The position numbers and the translations under genes are program-made. Positions 47,710 to 55,686 of a stretch of 55,686 nucleotides of DNA are shown here, one piece after another. Position 1 is the first letter of the stretch, and each line of letters begins with the position of its first letter. Under the pieces are notes generated by a model. It saw only the letters and a list, made by a program, of their open reading frames with translations. It had not been told where the DNA came from and did not search any database. The stretch comes from Allomeiothermus sp035760705 (GTDB lineage Bacteria; Deinococcota; Deinococci; Deinococcales; Thermaceae), in assembly GCA_035760705.1 (NCBI GenBank), contig DASTSL010000065.1:1-55686 (forward strand), written 5' to 3'.

Positions 47710-49800
47710 TTACTTCTCCCGCAAGCAGAACCCTACTGCCTTGGAGCTTTGGTGACCCACCGAGGCGCTATTGACGATGGCTCGATCCCAGACATTCACG
47801 ATCATCACGTAGCCGCATGGCTGCATCCCGGTGGTGTTGAGCGACCAGGGGTCGCCCGGGGCCACGGCGGTCTGGGTGATTCCACCAGAGGGCAGCGGCT
47901 GTCCAGCGGGGGCCGCAAAGGGGAGCGTGCCCAGGCCATAGGAGCCAAAGTACTTGTCGCGGGCCACGAAGTGGCCGGTGAGGGTCACGCCCTGGGTAAA
48001 GTCCTTGCAGTTGCCGCCCGAGTCGATGTTGATGTCGGCCTCGGGCCAGGTGTTGTCGAGTTGGACCCGGTGGGTCTCCTCGTCCACGATGGAGGCGTCG
48101 TTGGGGGCGGTGGCCCGTTGCAACCGGAGTTCCCACAGCTCGTCACCAGCCGTATCCCACCAAGCCAAGCGGTTGTCGATGTCCGGGGCGTAGAGGAAGA
48201 AACCGTTCATGACCTCGGCGTTGCTGAAGGGAACCAGGGTGGGGCTCACCAGGTTCAAGGTGGTGGTGACGTTGGCCCAGGATTCCCAGGCCAGGGTGAG
48301 CGGGTTCTGCCGCCGCACCTGCACGCGGTAATACATGCCCAGATAGGTCGGCCCGCTGACCACCACCCGGCCCGCAAACGGGCAGGGGCGACCCAGCGAA
48401 TCGGGGGCGAAGCCGTTTTCGAAGGTGGCGCTGGGCAGGGTCAGGCCGCTCGAGCCGTCGATGTCGCTGACCACGATCCCGCCGATGCGGTAGAGGTTGA
48501 TGCCGGGCTGGCCGGGGCGGATCTGCACGTGGGTGTCGAGGCGGTTGCCCCAGTAGGGCATGGCGTCGGGGTCGGTGGTGGAGGGCGGGGTGGCCCAGGA
48601 GAGCACCGCCCGCACCCGCGAGGGCTTGGCCTTGGCGCACAGGCGGCGGTGAGGGTTGAGATCCGCCTTGAGCAAGGCCGCGTAGTGCAGCCCCCCGGTA
48701 GGGATGTTTTGGATGTCGTGGACGTTCACCGCCACCGTGCCCAGGTACTCCCACTCGCACTTATCGTCCCAGTCGGCCCAGAAAGCCACGTACTCCTGGC
48801 TCCCCCGGCTGCACAGGTTGCCGGAATACCCGCTGGGCTTTTTGACGGTAAAGGTGGCGACCAGCCACTCGCGGTGGGTGTCCAGGGCCAGACAGTCGAG
48901 TTCCTCGTAGGTGACGTTGCCCTGGATCTGGTCGAGGGCGTCTATGGCCGCAGCCCAGTCGAGGCCGAGGTTTTTCCACTGCTCGAGCTTCCCGGCGATG
49001 AGCTGCGGGCTGACCGAGGGGGCGCTGAGCGCCTGGTGCAGTTCCTTGAAGCCGAAGCGGTGCGGCTCCACCACGGTCTTGAGTTCCCGGGCCCGGCTCG
49101 GCACGCTGTAGAGCTTGGCCAGCTCCTCGAAGGGGGATGGGTCGGGTTCGGGGATGGGGATGGGCTTGACGATCTCTTTGAGGATCTCCGGGTCGAGCTT
49201 GAGCTGGTCCCAGATCTTCACGTCCACGTGCTCGAACAGACACCACCATTTATTGGTGGGTTTGATCTGGATACTGGCCTCGAGCGCGTTGCCCCAGGGC
49301 GGGAGCCAGAAGGGGTTGGGCGGCGGCACCCACTCCCACGAGAGGATGGCCCGTACCCGGGGCATCACCGCGGTGTCGCAGCACTTGCGGTCGGGGTCGA
49401 GCTTGAGGCTCACCGCGTAGGTCAGGGGCTTGTTGGGCTTCCCGGCGCAGTCGTTGGCGTTGGGGATGTCGTGGACGTTGGTGGCCACCACCCCCAGATC
49501 CTGCCAGCCTGCGCCATAGTCGATGAAGAAGCGGACGTACTCGAAGGTGCCCTTCTGACAGAGGTTGCCCCCGTAGCCGAAAGGCAGCTTGACCTCGATG
49601 ACCGCCTCGAGCTGGTCGAGGTCGGGGTTATAGCCCAAGCAGGTGAGCTGTTCGTACTTGGTGTTGGGCTGCCACTTGAGGGCGGCCTTGGCACCGCTCT
49701 CCAGGTTGCCGAAGTGGTTGGGGTTTTTGGCGATCAACCGGCGAAACTGTGAACGTTCTTTTTCGATGCGGACGGCTTCGATAGGTTTTTCTCTGGCCAT
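47710..49800 (-). CDS. large two-repeat Cys-containing protein of the ATP-grasp cluster, unknown
   Basis: The 696-residue protein has no signal peptide or membrane segment. Two copies of a domain of about 135 residues (about 45-180 and 294-428) share the series CLGYN/CLALD, V-x(2)-P-x-GY-x-GNLC, EYV-x-F, LG-x-V-x(2)-NVHDI, a Cys before RVRA and ILSW/VLSW, then WGN and QI; an acidic helical linker joins them. The C-terminal part (about 435-696) is a different, beta-rich domain with GIVVSDIDGSSGL and NVWDRAIVNSAS. The ribosome site AAAGGAG is ideal. It is the first gene of the operon. No function can be assigned; as the largest product it could be a second substrate or the effector. Confidence 0.85.
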   Translation of the reverse strand: MAREKPIEAVRIEKERSQFRRLIAKNPNHFGNLESGAKAALKWQPNTKYEQLTCLGYNPDLDQLEAVIEVKLPFGYGGNLCQKGTFEYVRFFIDYGAGWQDLGVVATNVHDIPNANDCAGKPNKPLTYAVSLKLDPDRKCCDTAVMPRVRAILSWEWVPPPNPFWLPPWGNALEASIQIKPTNKWWCLFEHVDVKIWDQLKLDPEILKEIVKPIPIPEPDPSPFEELAKLYSVPSRARELKTVVEPHRFGFKELHQALSAPSVSPQLIAGKLEQWKNLGLDWAAAIDALDQIQGNVTYEELDCLALDTHREWLVATFTVKKPSGYSGNLCSRGSQEYVAFWADWDDKCEWEYLGTVAVNVHDIQNIPTGGLHYAALLKADLNPHRRLCAKAKPSRVRAVLSWATPPSTTDPDAMPYWGNRLDTHVQIRPGQPGINLYRIGGIVVSDIDGSSGLTLPSATFENGFAPDSLGRPCPFAGRVVVSGPTYLGMYYRVQVRRQNPLTLAWESWANVTTTLNLVSPTLVPFSNAEVMNGFFLYAPDIDNRLAWWDTAGDELWELRLQRATAPNDASIVDEETHRVQLDNTWPEADINIDSGGNCKDFTQGVTLTGHFVARDKYFGSYGLGTLPFAAPAGQPLPSGGITQTAVAPGDPWSLNTTGMQPCGYVMIVNVWDRAIVNSASVGHQSSKAVGFCLREK

Positions 49801-50050
49801 AAAGCTCCTTTCCGCAGGCCAAACGCCTACTGAACGCGCTCTTCGCCACTCGGGCAGATAAGGGCAAAACCCGTCTGGCGAGCCGATCCTGGATAAGCCG
49901 CACCTCCTTTCCCCATACTGGGAAGGGGTCACGGTGGCTCTCGCGTCAGCGCCCGAAGCAGGGAGCGAGGTCAGGTTATGAACCGTGCCCGGTGAGGCCG
50001 GGACATGTCGGTGCAACTAGCCAATCAGCCTTGAAGCAGCCTCGAGGCTA
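49801..50050. other. long 5' leader of the ATP-grasp cluster
   Basis: If transcription begins near 50044 the leader is about 245 bases. It contains a hairpin around CCTTTCCC/GGGAAGG (about 49906-49928), an internal AAAGGAGGTG and CCGGCCTCACCGGGC. No known riboswitch class was recognised. The frame through it is open but not gene-like. Confidence 0.4.
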
Positions 50051-50083
50051 ACCCTAGCAGACCAAGCGTTACACCAGCGTTAT
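50051..50083 (-). promoter_or_regulatory. paired GTAACGC-like box and -10 box (ATP-grasp cluster promoter)
   Basis: Minus strand: ATAACGC-N4-GTAACGC (50066-50083, 11-bp period), 9 bases, then TAGGGT (50051-50056). The layout equals that at 26826-26858, including the 9-base distance to the -10. Confidence 0.6.
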
Positions 50084-50142
50084 AGCCATCTTGACCAAAA
50101 GGGGGGGCCATGCGTGAGGTGACCGGCTGCTACAATGGCTGG

Positions 50143-50895
50143 TCACCGCCAGGGGGCTAAGAAGGCCTCGAGCCGGGCGAAGGTGTAGTCCAGCAGGATT
50201 GCCAGGATCGCCACCGCGGCTGCTCCTTGGGCCACCAAGGCCAGGTTGGAAACGGCCAGCCCGGCGATGATCGGCACCCCCAGCCCACCCCCGCCCACCA
50301 GCGGGGCCAAGGTGGCCGTCGCCAGGATCAGCACGAAGCTGGTACGGACCCCGGAGAGGATCACCGGCAGCGCCAAGGGAAGCTCGACCCGGAACAACCG
50401 CTCGCGCGGCGAGAGGCCCATCCCCCGAGCCGACTCGAGCACGTCCCCGGGGAGCCCGGCCAGCCCCTCGAGCGTGTTCCGCACCACCGGCAAGAGCCCG
50501 TAGATGAAAAGAGCCAGCACCGCCCCCTGGGCCCCGAACCCGAAAAAGGGTAGGGCCAACGCCAGCACCGCGGGGGGCGGGAAGGTCTGCCCGACCGCGA
50601 CCAGGTTCTCCACCAGCGGTCGGAAGGCTTCCCCCTGCCCTCGGCTCACCCAGACCGCCAGCGGGAGACCCACCAGCAGCACCAATCCGCCCGCCAGCAA
50701 AGTGAGGCCCAGGTGCTCGAGGGTCAAGTTCAGGAGCGTCTGCCGCTCGAAGATGGGGGTCTGTACGCTGGGGAATAGCCGCCCCAGCACGGCCCGCCAG
50801 AGCCCTTGCTGGGCGAACAACACCAGCACCCCAGCCCATAGCCCGAGCGGGAACCAGATTCCGCCATTCCGACGGGCCACGATCCGCTGGGTCAC
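50143..50895 (-). CDS. osmoprotectant/choline ABC transporter permease (OpuBB-like), second copy
   Basis: The 250-residue permease has about six helices and the binding-protein-dependent permease loop LESARGMGLSPRERLFRVELPLALPVIL. It lacks the extra N-terminal membrane domain of the other permease in this operon. The start is GTG 50895. With the ATPase, the long permease and the binding protein it forms a QAT-family importer for compounds such as choline, glycine betaine or related solutes; which one is not evident. Last gene of the operon. Confidence 0.9.
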   Translation of the reverse strand: MTQRIVARRNGGIWFPLGLWAGVLVLFAQQGLWRAVLGRLFPSVQTPIFERQTLLNLTLEHLGLTLLAGGLVLLVGLPLAVWVSRGQGEAFRPLVENLVAVGQTFPPPAVLALALPFFGFGAQGAVLALFIYGLLPVVRNTLEGLAGLPGDVLESARGMGLSPRERLFRVELPLALPVILSGVRTSFVLILATATLAPLVGGGGLGVPIIAGLAVSNLALVAQGAAAVAILAILLDYTFARLEAFLAPWR

Positions 50896-50955
50896 GATAC
50901 CATTACCCCCTCGCTTCGCTCGGCGAAAGCCCGCCGCCCGGCTAGCGCCGCGAAA

Positions 50956-51963
50956 CTACGCCGCCCCTCCTTGTGGTCGGCCAAAAGACGCCTCCCCCCT
51001 GCCGTCCCCGCTGAAGCGGGCTCCTTTGCTCAGGGCCAGCACCGTGCTCATCCAGACCTCGCCCACCAGTTCGCCCGCCTCGTTTTGCACCAGCGCCAGG
51101 TCGCTCCCGGCCGCGATCATCTGCGAAAGCGCATCGCGGGCGGTGGCCGAGAGCGAGAGAACCGGCAGGCCGTCGCGGCTCGGGGCGCTCTGCAGGGGTT
51201 TGAGCAGCTCGGAAAGGTGGCGGCGCTCGAGCACCAGCAAGGCCCGGCTCTCCCCCAAAAATCGCTCCACGAAGGGGGTCTGGGGGTGTGTCAGCAGGCG
51301 TTCGGGGGGGTCTACCTGTTCGATTTGACCCTGGTTCATCAAGCAGATGCGGTCGGCCAGCCGCACAGCCTCCTCGAGGTCGTGGGTGACGAACAGGATG
51401 GTCTTTTTCAACGCGGCCTGGAGCCTCAAGAACTCATCTTGCAACCGGGCCCGGGTGGGCGGGTCCACCGCGCCGAAGGGCTCGTCCATCAGCAAGACCG
51501 GCGGGTCGGCGGCCAAGGCCCTAGCCAGCCCCACCCGCTGGGCCTGCCCGCCGGAAAGCTCGCGGGGGTAACGGTGCAGGAAGGTCTCGGGCTCGAGGCC
51601 CACCAACGCCAGCATCTCGCGGGCCCTCTCCTCGCGCCTCTCCTTGGCCCAACCCAGGAGCTTGGGCACCACCACCACGTTCTCGAGCACGGTCATGTGG
51701 GGAAAGAGCCCGATGCTCTGGATGACGTAACCCATCCCCCGCCGCAGCTCCACCGGGTCCAGGCTCATCACGTCCCGCTCGCCCACCAGAATTCGACCCT
51801 CGCTGGGCTCGATGAGGCGGTTCACCAGGCGCAAGAGGGTGGTCTTGCCACACCCCGAAGGCCCCAGCAGCACGCACAGCTCGCCCTGGGCCACCTCGAG
51901 GCTCACCCCCCCCAGGGCCTCGGCCCCGCCATAGCGCTTGACGACGTTCTCAAAGCGGATCAT
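50956..51963 (-). CDS. osmoprotectant ABC transporter ATP-binding protein (OpuA/OpuB type)
   Basis: The 335-residue ATPase has Walker A GPSGCGKTT, the family-specific Q-loop MGYVIQSIGLFPHMTV, signature LSGGQAQRVGLARAL, Walker B LLMDEPFGAVD, switch His FVTHDLEEA. After residue about 240 there is a single CBS-like segment (PVLSLSATARDALSQMIAAG), the part that senses ionic strength in OpuA homologues. No promoter was seen; it follows the long permease after 72 bases. Confidence 0.92.
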   Translation of the reverse strand: MIRFENVVKRYGGAEALGGVSLEVAQGELCVLLGPSGCGKTTLLRLVNRLIEPSEGRILVGERDVMSLDPVELRRGMGYVIQSIGLFPHMTVLENVVVVPKLLGWAKERREERAREMLALVGLEPETFLHRYPRELSGGQAQRVGLARALAADPPVLLMDEPFGAVDPPTRARLQDEFLRLQAALKKTILFVTHDLEEAVRLADRICLMNQGQIEQVDPPERLLTHPQTPFVERFLGESRALLVLERRHLSELLKPLQSAPSRDGLPVLSLSATARDALSQMIAAGSDLALVQNEAGELVGEVWMSTVLALSKGARFSGDGRGEASFGRPQGGAA

Positions 51964-52035
51964 AAAAAATTGAGGAAAGAGGAAGGAGGAAAGAAAATGC
52001 TTCTAACCTCTTTCCGCTTTGACCTTTCCTCTCGC

Positions 52036-53340
52036 TTATCGCACCCCCCTCGGCGTCAGCCATCGCCCCACCTGCCGCAGCAGCACGTCAATCAGCAGGG
52101 CCAGGATGATCACTGGAATGGCCCCCAGCAGCACCAGATCGGGCGCTCCGCCCTCCACCCCGCGCAGGATGAAGAAGCCCAGGCCGCCCGCCCCGATGAG
52201 GGCGGCGATGGTGGTGATGCCGATGGTGAGCACGGCGGCCCCGCGCACCCCCTCCATCACCAGAGGCAAGGCCAGCGGCAGTTCCACCCGGAAGAGAAGC
52301 TGCTGTGCGCTCATGCCCATCCCCCGCCCGGCTTGGCGGAGGTCGTCGGAGACGGCCTGTAACCCCGCCCTGGTCCCGGCCACGACAGGCAAAAGCGCGT
52401 AGAGCGTGAGCGCCAGCACCGCCGGGGCCGCCCCGATCCCCCGCACCCCGGCTTCGGTGAGCGGCGCGTTCAAAGCCAGGCGTAGCGGGTCCGGCCCGAG
52501 GAGACCAAAGAGCAAGGCCCCCATCACCACCATGCCCAACACCCCCACCGGCAAAGCCACCGCGAACACCGCCCAATTCCCCACCGCCCGGAATACGCGG
52601 ACCAGCAAAGCCCCGATGATCAAAATGGCCAGGGCGACCTCGAGGCTCATGGCCCTCGAGAGCCAGGCCAACGGCGCAAGCAGCAGACCGAAGAGCGCCA
52701 GGGAGGGGATGGTTTGCAGAAAACCGGTCACCCCCACCACCCAGTTGAACCCGCGCCCCCTGGAGGCCAGAATCCCCAACGGAACCCCGATCAGCACCGC
52801 CTGGATTAGGGCGCTTCCCGACAGGGCCAGGTGCCGCCAGAGCTCGGTGCCGAACTGGGAGCGCCAAGCGCCCAATTCCACCGTGGGGCCGAGCCGGTCG
52901 AAAGCACCCATCAGGAGCAAGGCGATGAAGGCGACCGGAGCCGTCCAGGTGGCCCGCCAGCCCGATTCACGGTACGCGGCGAAGAAGGCCAGGTAGAAGG
53001 CCGGGATGCCGAGCCAGAAGCCCCCGGCGGGGGAAACCCGGGCGAACTCTCCGGCCTCTTCGAGCAGCCGCTGGGCCCCGGCGGAGATCAGGCCGCCCCA
53101 AGCCAGTACCCCCAACCCCGCGACCAGCCCGCGCCAGGTGCCTTTGAACCCGGGCAGGATGAGCCAAAGGACCAGAAGAACCACCGCCCAAAGCGGGTCC
53201 AGCCCCAACGCCGCGTAGCCCACCCCGGGCGAGATGCGCGTCGGCTTGAGCAGCAGCCAGGGCAGGAAGAGCGTCACAAGGCCCAGCCCCGCGGCCAGCA
53301 AAGCCACGGGGTCGAGACCTGAGAACGAGCGTCGGAGCAT
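52036..53340 (-). CDS. osmoprotectant/choline ABC transporter permease with N-terminal extra domain
   Basis: The 434-residue protein has four extra hydrophobic segments in the first about 160 residues, then the usual six-helix permease with the loop LRQAGRGMGMSAQQLLFRVELPLALPLVM and GAGGLGFFILRGVEGG. Long permeases of this type are known in choline/betaine importers of several phyla. Begins MLRRSFSGLDPVALLAAGLG. It lies 55 bases after the binding-protein gene. Confidence 0.9.
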   Translation of the reverse strand: MLRRSFSGLDPVALLAAGLGLVTLFLPWLLLKPTRISPGVGYAALGLDPLWAVVLLVLWLILPGFKGTWRGLVAGLGVLAWGGLISAGAQRLLEEAGEFARVSPAGGFWLGIPAFYLAFFAAYRESGWRATWTAPVAFIALLLMGAFDRLGPTVELGAWRSQFGTELWRHLALSGSALIQAVLIGVPLGILASRGRGFNWVVGVTGFLQTIPSLALFGLLLAPLAWLSRAMSLEVALAILIIGALLVRVFRAVGNWAVFAVALPVGVLGMVVMGALLFGLLGPDPLRLALNAPLTEAGVRGIGAAPAVLALTLYALLPVVAGTRAGLQAVSDDLRQAGRGMGMSAQQLLFRVELPLALPLVMEGVRGAAVLTIGITTIAALIGAGGLGFFILRGVEGGAPDLVLLGAIPVIILALLIDVLLRQVGRWLTPRGVR

Positions 53341-53395
53341 TCCCCACCGAGCAGTTAGCTTTTAGCCCTTAGAGCCAACCCCTAATCGCCAATCG

Positions 53396-54307
53396 CTACT
53401 TCAGGATGCCCTTGCTCTTGAGGTAATCCCGCGCCACGTCCGCCGGGTTCTTGCCGTTCACCGCGACCTGGGCGTTCAGGCTCGAGAGGGTGGCCTCGTT
53501 GAGGGCGGCGAAGACCGGGTTCATCAGTTGGGCGATCTCCGGGTATTTGTCGGCCACGGCCTTGCGCACGGTGAGGGCGGGCTGGTACACCGCCACCGCG
53601 CCCTGCGGGTCGGTGAGGGCCACCAGGCCGAGGGCGGCGATCCCGCCATCGGTGCCGTAGGCCATCGCGGCGTTGACCCCGCTGGTGCCCTGGGCGGCAG
53701 CCTGTTCGGTCTGGGTGGTGTTGCCGCCGGGGAGGATGAGCAGTTGCTCGGGCTTGAGCTTGAAGCCGTAGACCTTCTCGAAGGCCTTGAGGGCGTCGTC
53801 GCGGTCCACGAACTCCTGGCTGGCAGCCAGCTTCACCGGCTTGCCCGCGTTGACGTACTTGGCGAAGTCGGCGATGGTCTTAAGACCTTCCTTATCGGCT
53901 AAGGTCTTGGGCACCGCGATGGCCCAGGTGTTGTTGGCCGGGGCCACAGCCAGCCAGACGATGCCGTTCTTGGCGTCGAGTTCCTTGGCCTTGGCGTAAG
54001 CCTGGGCGGCGTTGCGGGTGAGGGCGGCATCAATTTTCTCGTTGGGGAAGAATTGGGTGACCGCGGTACCGGTGTACTCGGGGTAGAGGTCGATCTCGCC
54101 CGAGGTCAGGGCCTTGCGCACCACCGTGGTGGGGCCAAAGCTACAGCGGTCGTTGACCCGGAAACCGCCCGCCTCGAGGACCAGCTTGGTCATCTGGCAC
54201 AGCACCGCACCCTCGGTGTCGATCTTGGAGCCGATGGTAATGGGGCCTTTTTGCGCCAGGGCCAGACCCATCCCCAGCGCAATCAAGAACGCGAATACCT
54301 TGTTCAT
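53396..54307 (-). CDS. osmoprotectant ABC transporter substrate-binding protein (OpuBC-like)
   Basis: The 303-residue protein has the signal peptide MNKVFAFLIALGMGLALAQ, no lipobox, and the OpuAC/OpuBC fold: ITIGSKIDTEGAVLCQMTKL, SGEIDLYPEYTGTAVTQFF (the acidic/Tyr segment of the quaternary-amine pocket), APANNTWAIAVPKTLA and GVNAAMAYGTDG. It captures the solute for the two permeases. GGGAGGAG precedes the ATG; it is the first gene of the operon. Confidence 0.92.
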   Translation of the reverse strand: MNKVFAFLIALGMGLALAQKGPITIGSKIDTEGAVLCQMTKLVLEAGGFRVNDRCSFGPTTVVRKALTSGEIDLYPEYTGTAVTQFFPNEKIDAALTRNAAQAYAKAKELDAKNGIVWLAVAPANNTWAIAVPKTLADKEGLKTIADFAKYVNAGKPVKLAASQEFVDRDDALKAFEKVYGFKLKPEQLLILPGGNTTQTEQAAAQGTSGVNAAMAYGTDGGIAALGLVALTDPQGAVAVYQPALTVRKAVADKYPEIAQLMNPVFAALNEATLSSLNAQVAVNGKNPADVARDYLKSKGILK

Positions 54308-54342
54308 GCTCTCCTCCCGGTTCGAGCCCCCATTTGTGAGTA

Positions 54343-54372
54343 GACCTACAAGTTGGGGGGCTCATTAGGTCT
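54343..54372 (-). promoter_or_regulatory. inverted repeat upstream of the osmoprotectant operon, possible operator
   Basis: AGACCTA (54343-54349) and TAGGTCT (54366-54372) form a 7-bp inverted repeat with a 16-base centre, 36 bases before the binding-protein ATG. The promoter itself is not clear. Confidence 0.35.
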
Positions 54373-54469
54373 GCAACATAACACTCTGGGTTCTCCCGTT
54401 TGTCAGCAGGATTACCTAAGTCAGCCGAGAGACCGAAGCGATCGGCAGAGGAGCGGGCTCGAGCCCTCT

Positions 54470-55686
54470 TTAGATTTCCTGTAGCTTCAGCACCCTGGCC
54501 TGGGCCAGCTCGAGCACCTCTGGCGCGCTCAGGCCGAGTTCATCGCGCAGGACCTCGAGCGTATCGGCCCCCAGCAGCGGCGGGGCGTCGCGGATCGCGG
54601 CCGGGGTTCGCGAGAGGTGTCCCAGCGGACTCCCGATGAGGGGGATCCGTCCGAGCGTGGGGTGCTCGACCTCCCGGCGCATCCGCCGGGCTTGGGTTTG
54701 CGGCTCGGCGAAGGCTTCGGCCAGGTTGTTGACCGGGGTGGCGGGGACCCCGGCCTCCCGCAGCAGGCTCAGCCAGTGGTTTCTGGGCTGCTCGCGCAAG
54801 ATTTCCGCGAGCCGGGCGACGAGTTCTGATCGGTGCTCGACCCGGCTGGGGTTGCTCTGGAAACGGGGGTCTTCCCAAAGCTCAAGGTGGCCGATGGCCC
54901 CACAAAACCGGCGGTACTGCTCGTCGTTACCGATGGTGAGCATGAACCAGCCGTCGGCGGCCTCGAACGCTCCGTACGGCACGATCTGGGGGTGGGCGTT
55001 CCCCAGCCGGGCCGGGAGCTTTTGGGTGAGCAAGTAGCTCTGGGCCAGGTTGGCCATAGCTGCTAAGCCCACGTCGAAGAGAGCCAAGTCGATGTGCTGG
55101 CCCAGGCCGCTGTGCCCACGCTCCAGCAGCGCCGCCAGCACCGCGATGGCCCCGTTCATCCCGGTCATCAGGTCAATCCAGGCCACCGGCACCCGCAGCG
55201 GCGGCCCCTCCGGCTCGCCCGTCACCGACATGATACCGATGAGCCCCTGCACCGCCACGTCGTAGCCGGGCTCGCCCCGTCGCGGCCCGGTCTGCCCGTA
55301 GCCGGTCACCGAGAGGTAGATGAGCCGAGGGTTGAGCGCGGAGAGGGTTGGGTAATCCAACCCGTAGCGGGCCAGGTCGCCCACCTTGTAGTTCTCCACC
55401 AGCACGTCAGCCTTGGCAGCCAGGCGGCGGACGAGTTCGGCCCCTCTGGGGTCTTTCAGGTTGATCGCCAGGCTTTTCTTGCCGCGGTTCACCGAAAGGT
55501 AATAAGCACTCTCCCCTTCCGACCCCAGCCTCCAGTCGGCGGATTCGTCGGGTTCGATAAAGGGCGGTCCCCACGACCTGGTTTCGTCGCCCCACAGGGG
55601 TTCGATCTTCCAGACCGTGGCCCCCAGATCGGCCAGCATCTGGGTGCAGTACGGCCCGGCCAGTACACGCGAGAGGTCGAGGACGC
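54470..55686 (-). CDS. CaiB/BaiF family (class III) CoA-transferase, N-terminus cut by window edge
   Basis: The open frame runs from the right edge (VLDLSRVLAGPYCTQMLADLG) to the stop at 54470, about 404 residues, so only the first few residues are missing. Class III features: GKKSLAINLKDPRGAELVRRLA, VTGYGQTGPRRGEPGYD, and the Asp that forms the acyl intermediate, in VAWIDLMTGMNGAIAVLAALLER, followed by GLGQHIDLALFD. It moves CoA between organic acids; the acid is unknown. A CTCGAG-centred palindrome lies just after the stop. Confidence 0.9.
   Translation of the reverse strand, partial: VLDLSRVLAGPYCTQMLADLGATVWKIEPLWGDETRSWGPPFIEPDESADWRLGSEGESAYYLSVNRGKKSLAINLKDPRGAELVRRLAAKADVLVENYKVGDLARYGLDYPTLSALNPRLIYLSVTGYGQTGPRRGEPGYDVAVQGLIGIMSVTGEPEGPPLRVPVAWIDLMTGMNGAIAVLAALLERGHSGLGQHIDLALFDVGLAAMANLAQSYLLTQKLPARLGNAHPQIVPYGAFEAADGWFMLTIGNDEQYRRFCGAIGHLELWEDPRFQSNPSRVEHRSELVARLAEILREQPRNHWLSLLREAGVPATPVNNLAEAFAEPQTQARRMRREVEHPTLGRIPLIGSPLGHLSRTPAAIRDAPPLLGADTLEVLRDELGLSAPEVLELAQARVLKLQEI

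Noticed and set aside
49628..49903. Small gene starting at the AAAGGAGGTG within the leader
   Set aside because: The GTG overlaps the would-be ribosome site, the product is Arg/Gln-rich and most of the frame lies inside the 696-residue gene.
49801..50050. Riboswitch in the leader of the ATP-grasp cluster
   Set aside because: Hairpins are present, but no conserved core of a known class (TPP, cobalamin, SAM, glycine, FMN, c-di-GMP, Moco) could be matched.

Overview
The window looks like a stretch of chromosome from a thermophilic Deinococcota bacterium of the family Thermaceae, most likely Meiothermus or a close relative. This is judged from the very high GC content, the striking density of the palindrome CTCGAG in genes and spacers, the many genes whose start codon lies 6-7 bases after a -10 box (leaderless transcripts), and family members typical of that group such as a 2-phosphoglycerate kinase with three ATP-cone-like repeats. 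The species is an inference; no 16S gene is present. Both edges cut genes: an HD-GYP protein at the left and a CoA-transferase at the right.

Layout. 1-2.9 kb: membrane-anchored HD-GYP protein, a 32-residue peptide gene with its own promoter and terminator, a family 2 glycosyltransferase, and a tRNA-Cys/tRNA-Val unit. 3-6.1 kb: 2-phosphoglycerate kinase, an odd S41 peptidase-like protein and a small membrane protein. 6.2-11.3 kb (minus strand): homoserine dehydrogenase, threonine synthase, a doubtful small secreted protein, signal peptidase I, two small membrane proteins and a nitrilase-family hydrolase. 11.4-15.6 kb: QueG, a phosphoesterase, apolipoprotein N-acyltransferase, tRNA-Leu and SecG. 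15.6-22.4 kb: a two-copy direct repeat and a permease relic, then a complete five-gene oligopeptide ABC transporter with two terminators. 22.4-26.8 kb: a small unknown gene, a decayed secreted-protein gene, a large soluble sensor kinase and a CheY-like receiver. 26.9-30.7 kb: a lone transporter ATPase joined to thiamine pyrophosphokinase, a DUF1028 protein, a Nudix hydrolase and a gamma-carbonic-anhydrase-like protein. 30.7-33.5 kb: a copper-handling operon (DUF2946-like, YcnI, PCuAC, CopC, CopD). 33.7-39.5 kb (minus): a thiol peroxidase-like protein and a second peptide ABC transporter led by an M24 peptidase relative with altered metal ligands. 39.7-44.8 kb: mannose-6-phosphate isomerase, phosphoesterase, an atypical SDR, MoaC and an ABC-2 exporter. 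45 kb: SRP RNA. 45.3-49.8 kb (minus): an unusual four-gene ATP-grasp cluster. 50.1-54.3 kb (minus): an osmoprotectant/choline-type ABC transporter. 54.5 kb to end: CaiB/BaiF CoA-transferase.

The part most likely to be new biology is the 45.3-49.8 kb operon. It encodes a 696-residue protein with two copies of a Cys-containing domain, a degenerate ATP-grasp protein translationally coupled to an intact-looking one, and a small acidic/basic protein with three full 16-residue Lys/Asp/Glu repeats followed by a coiled coil. This has the logic of a graspetide system (ATP-grasp enzymes joining Lys and Asp/Glu side chains), but with a protein-sized candidate substrate. Its proposed promoter shares an uncommon architecture (two GTAACGC-like 7-mers 11 bp apart, then 9 bp, then a -10 box) with the promoter of the CheY-like receiver at 26.8 kb, which suggests one regulator controls both. 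The copper operon has a differently sequenced 7-mer pair with the same 11-bp period.
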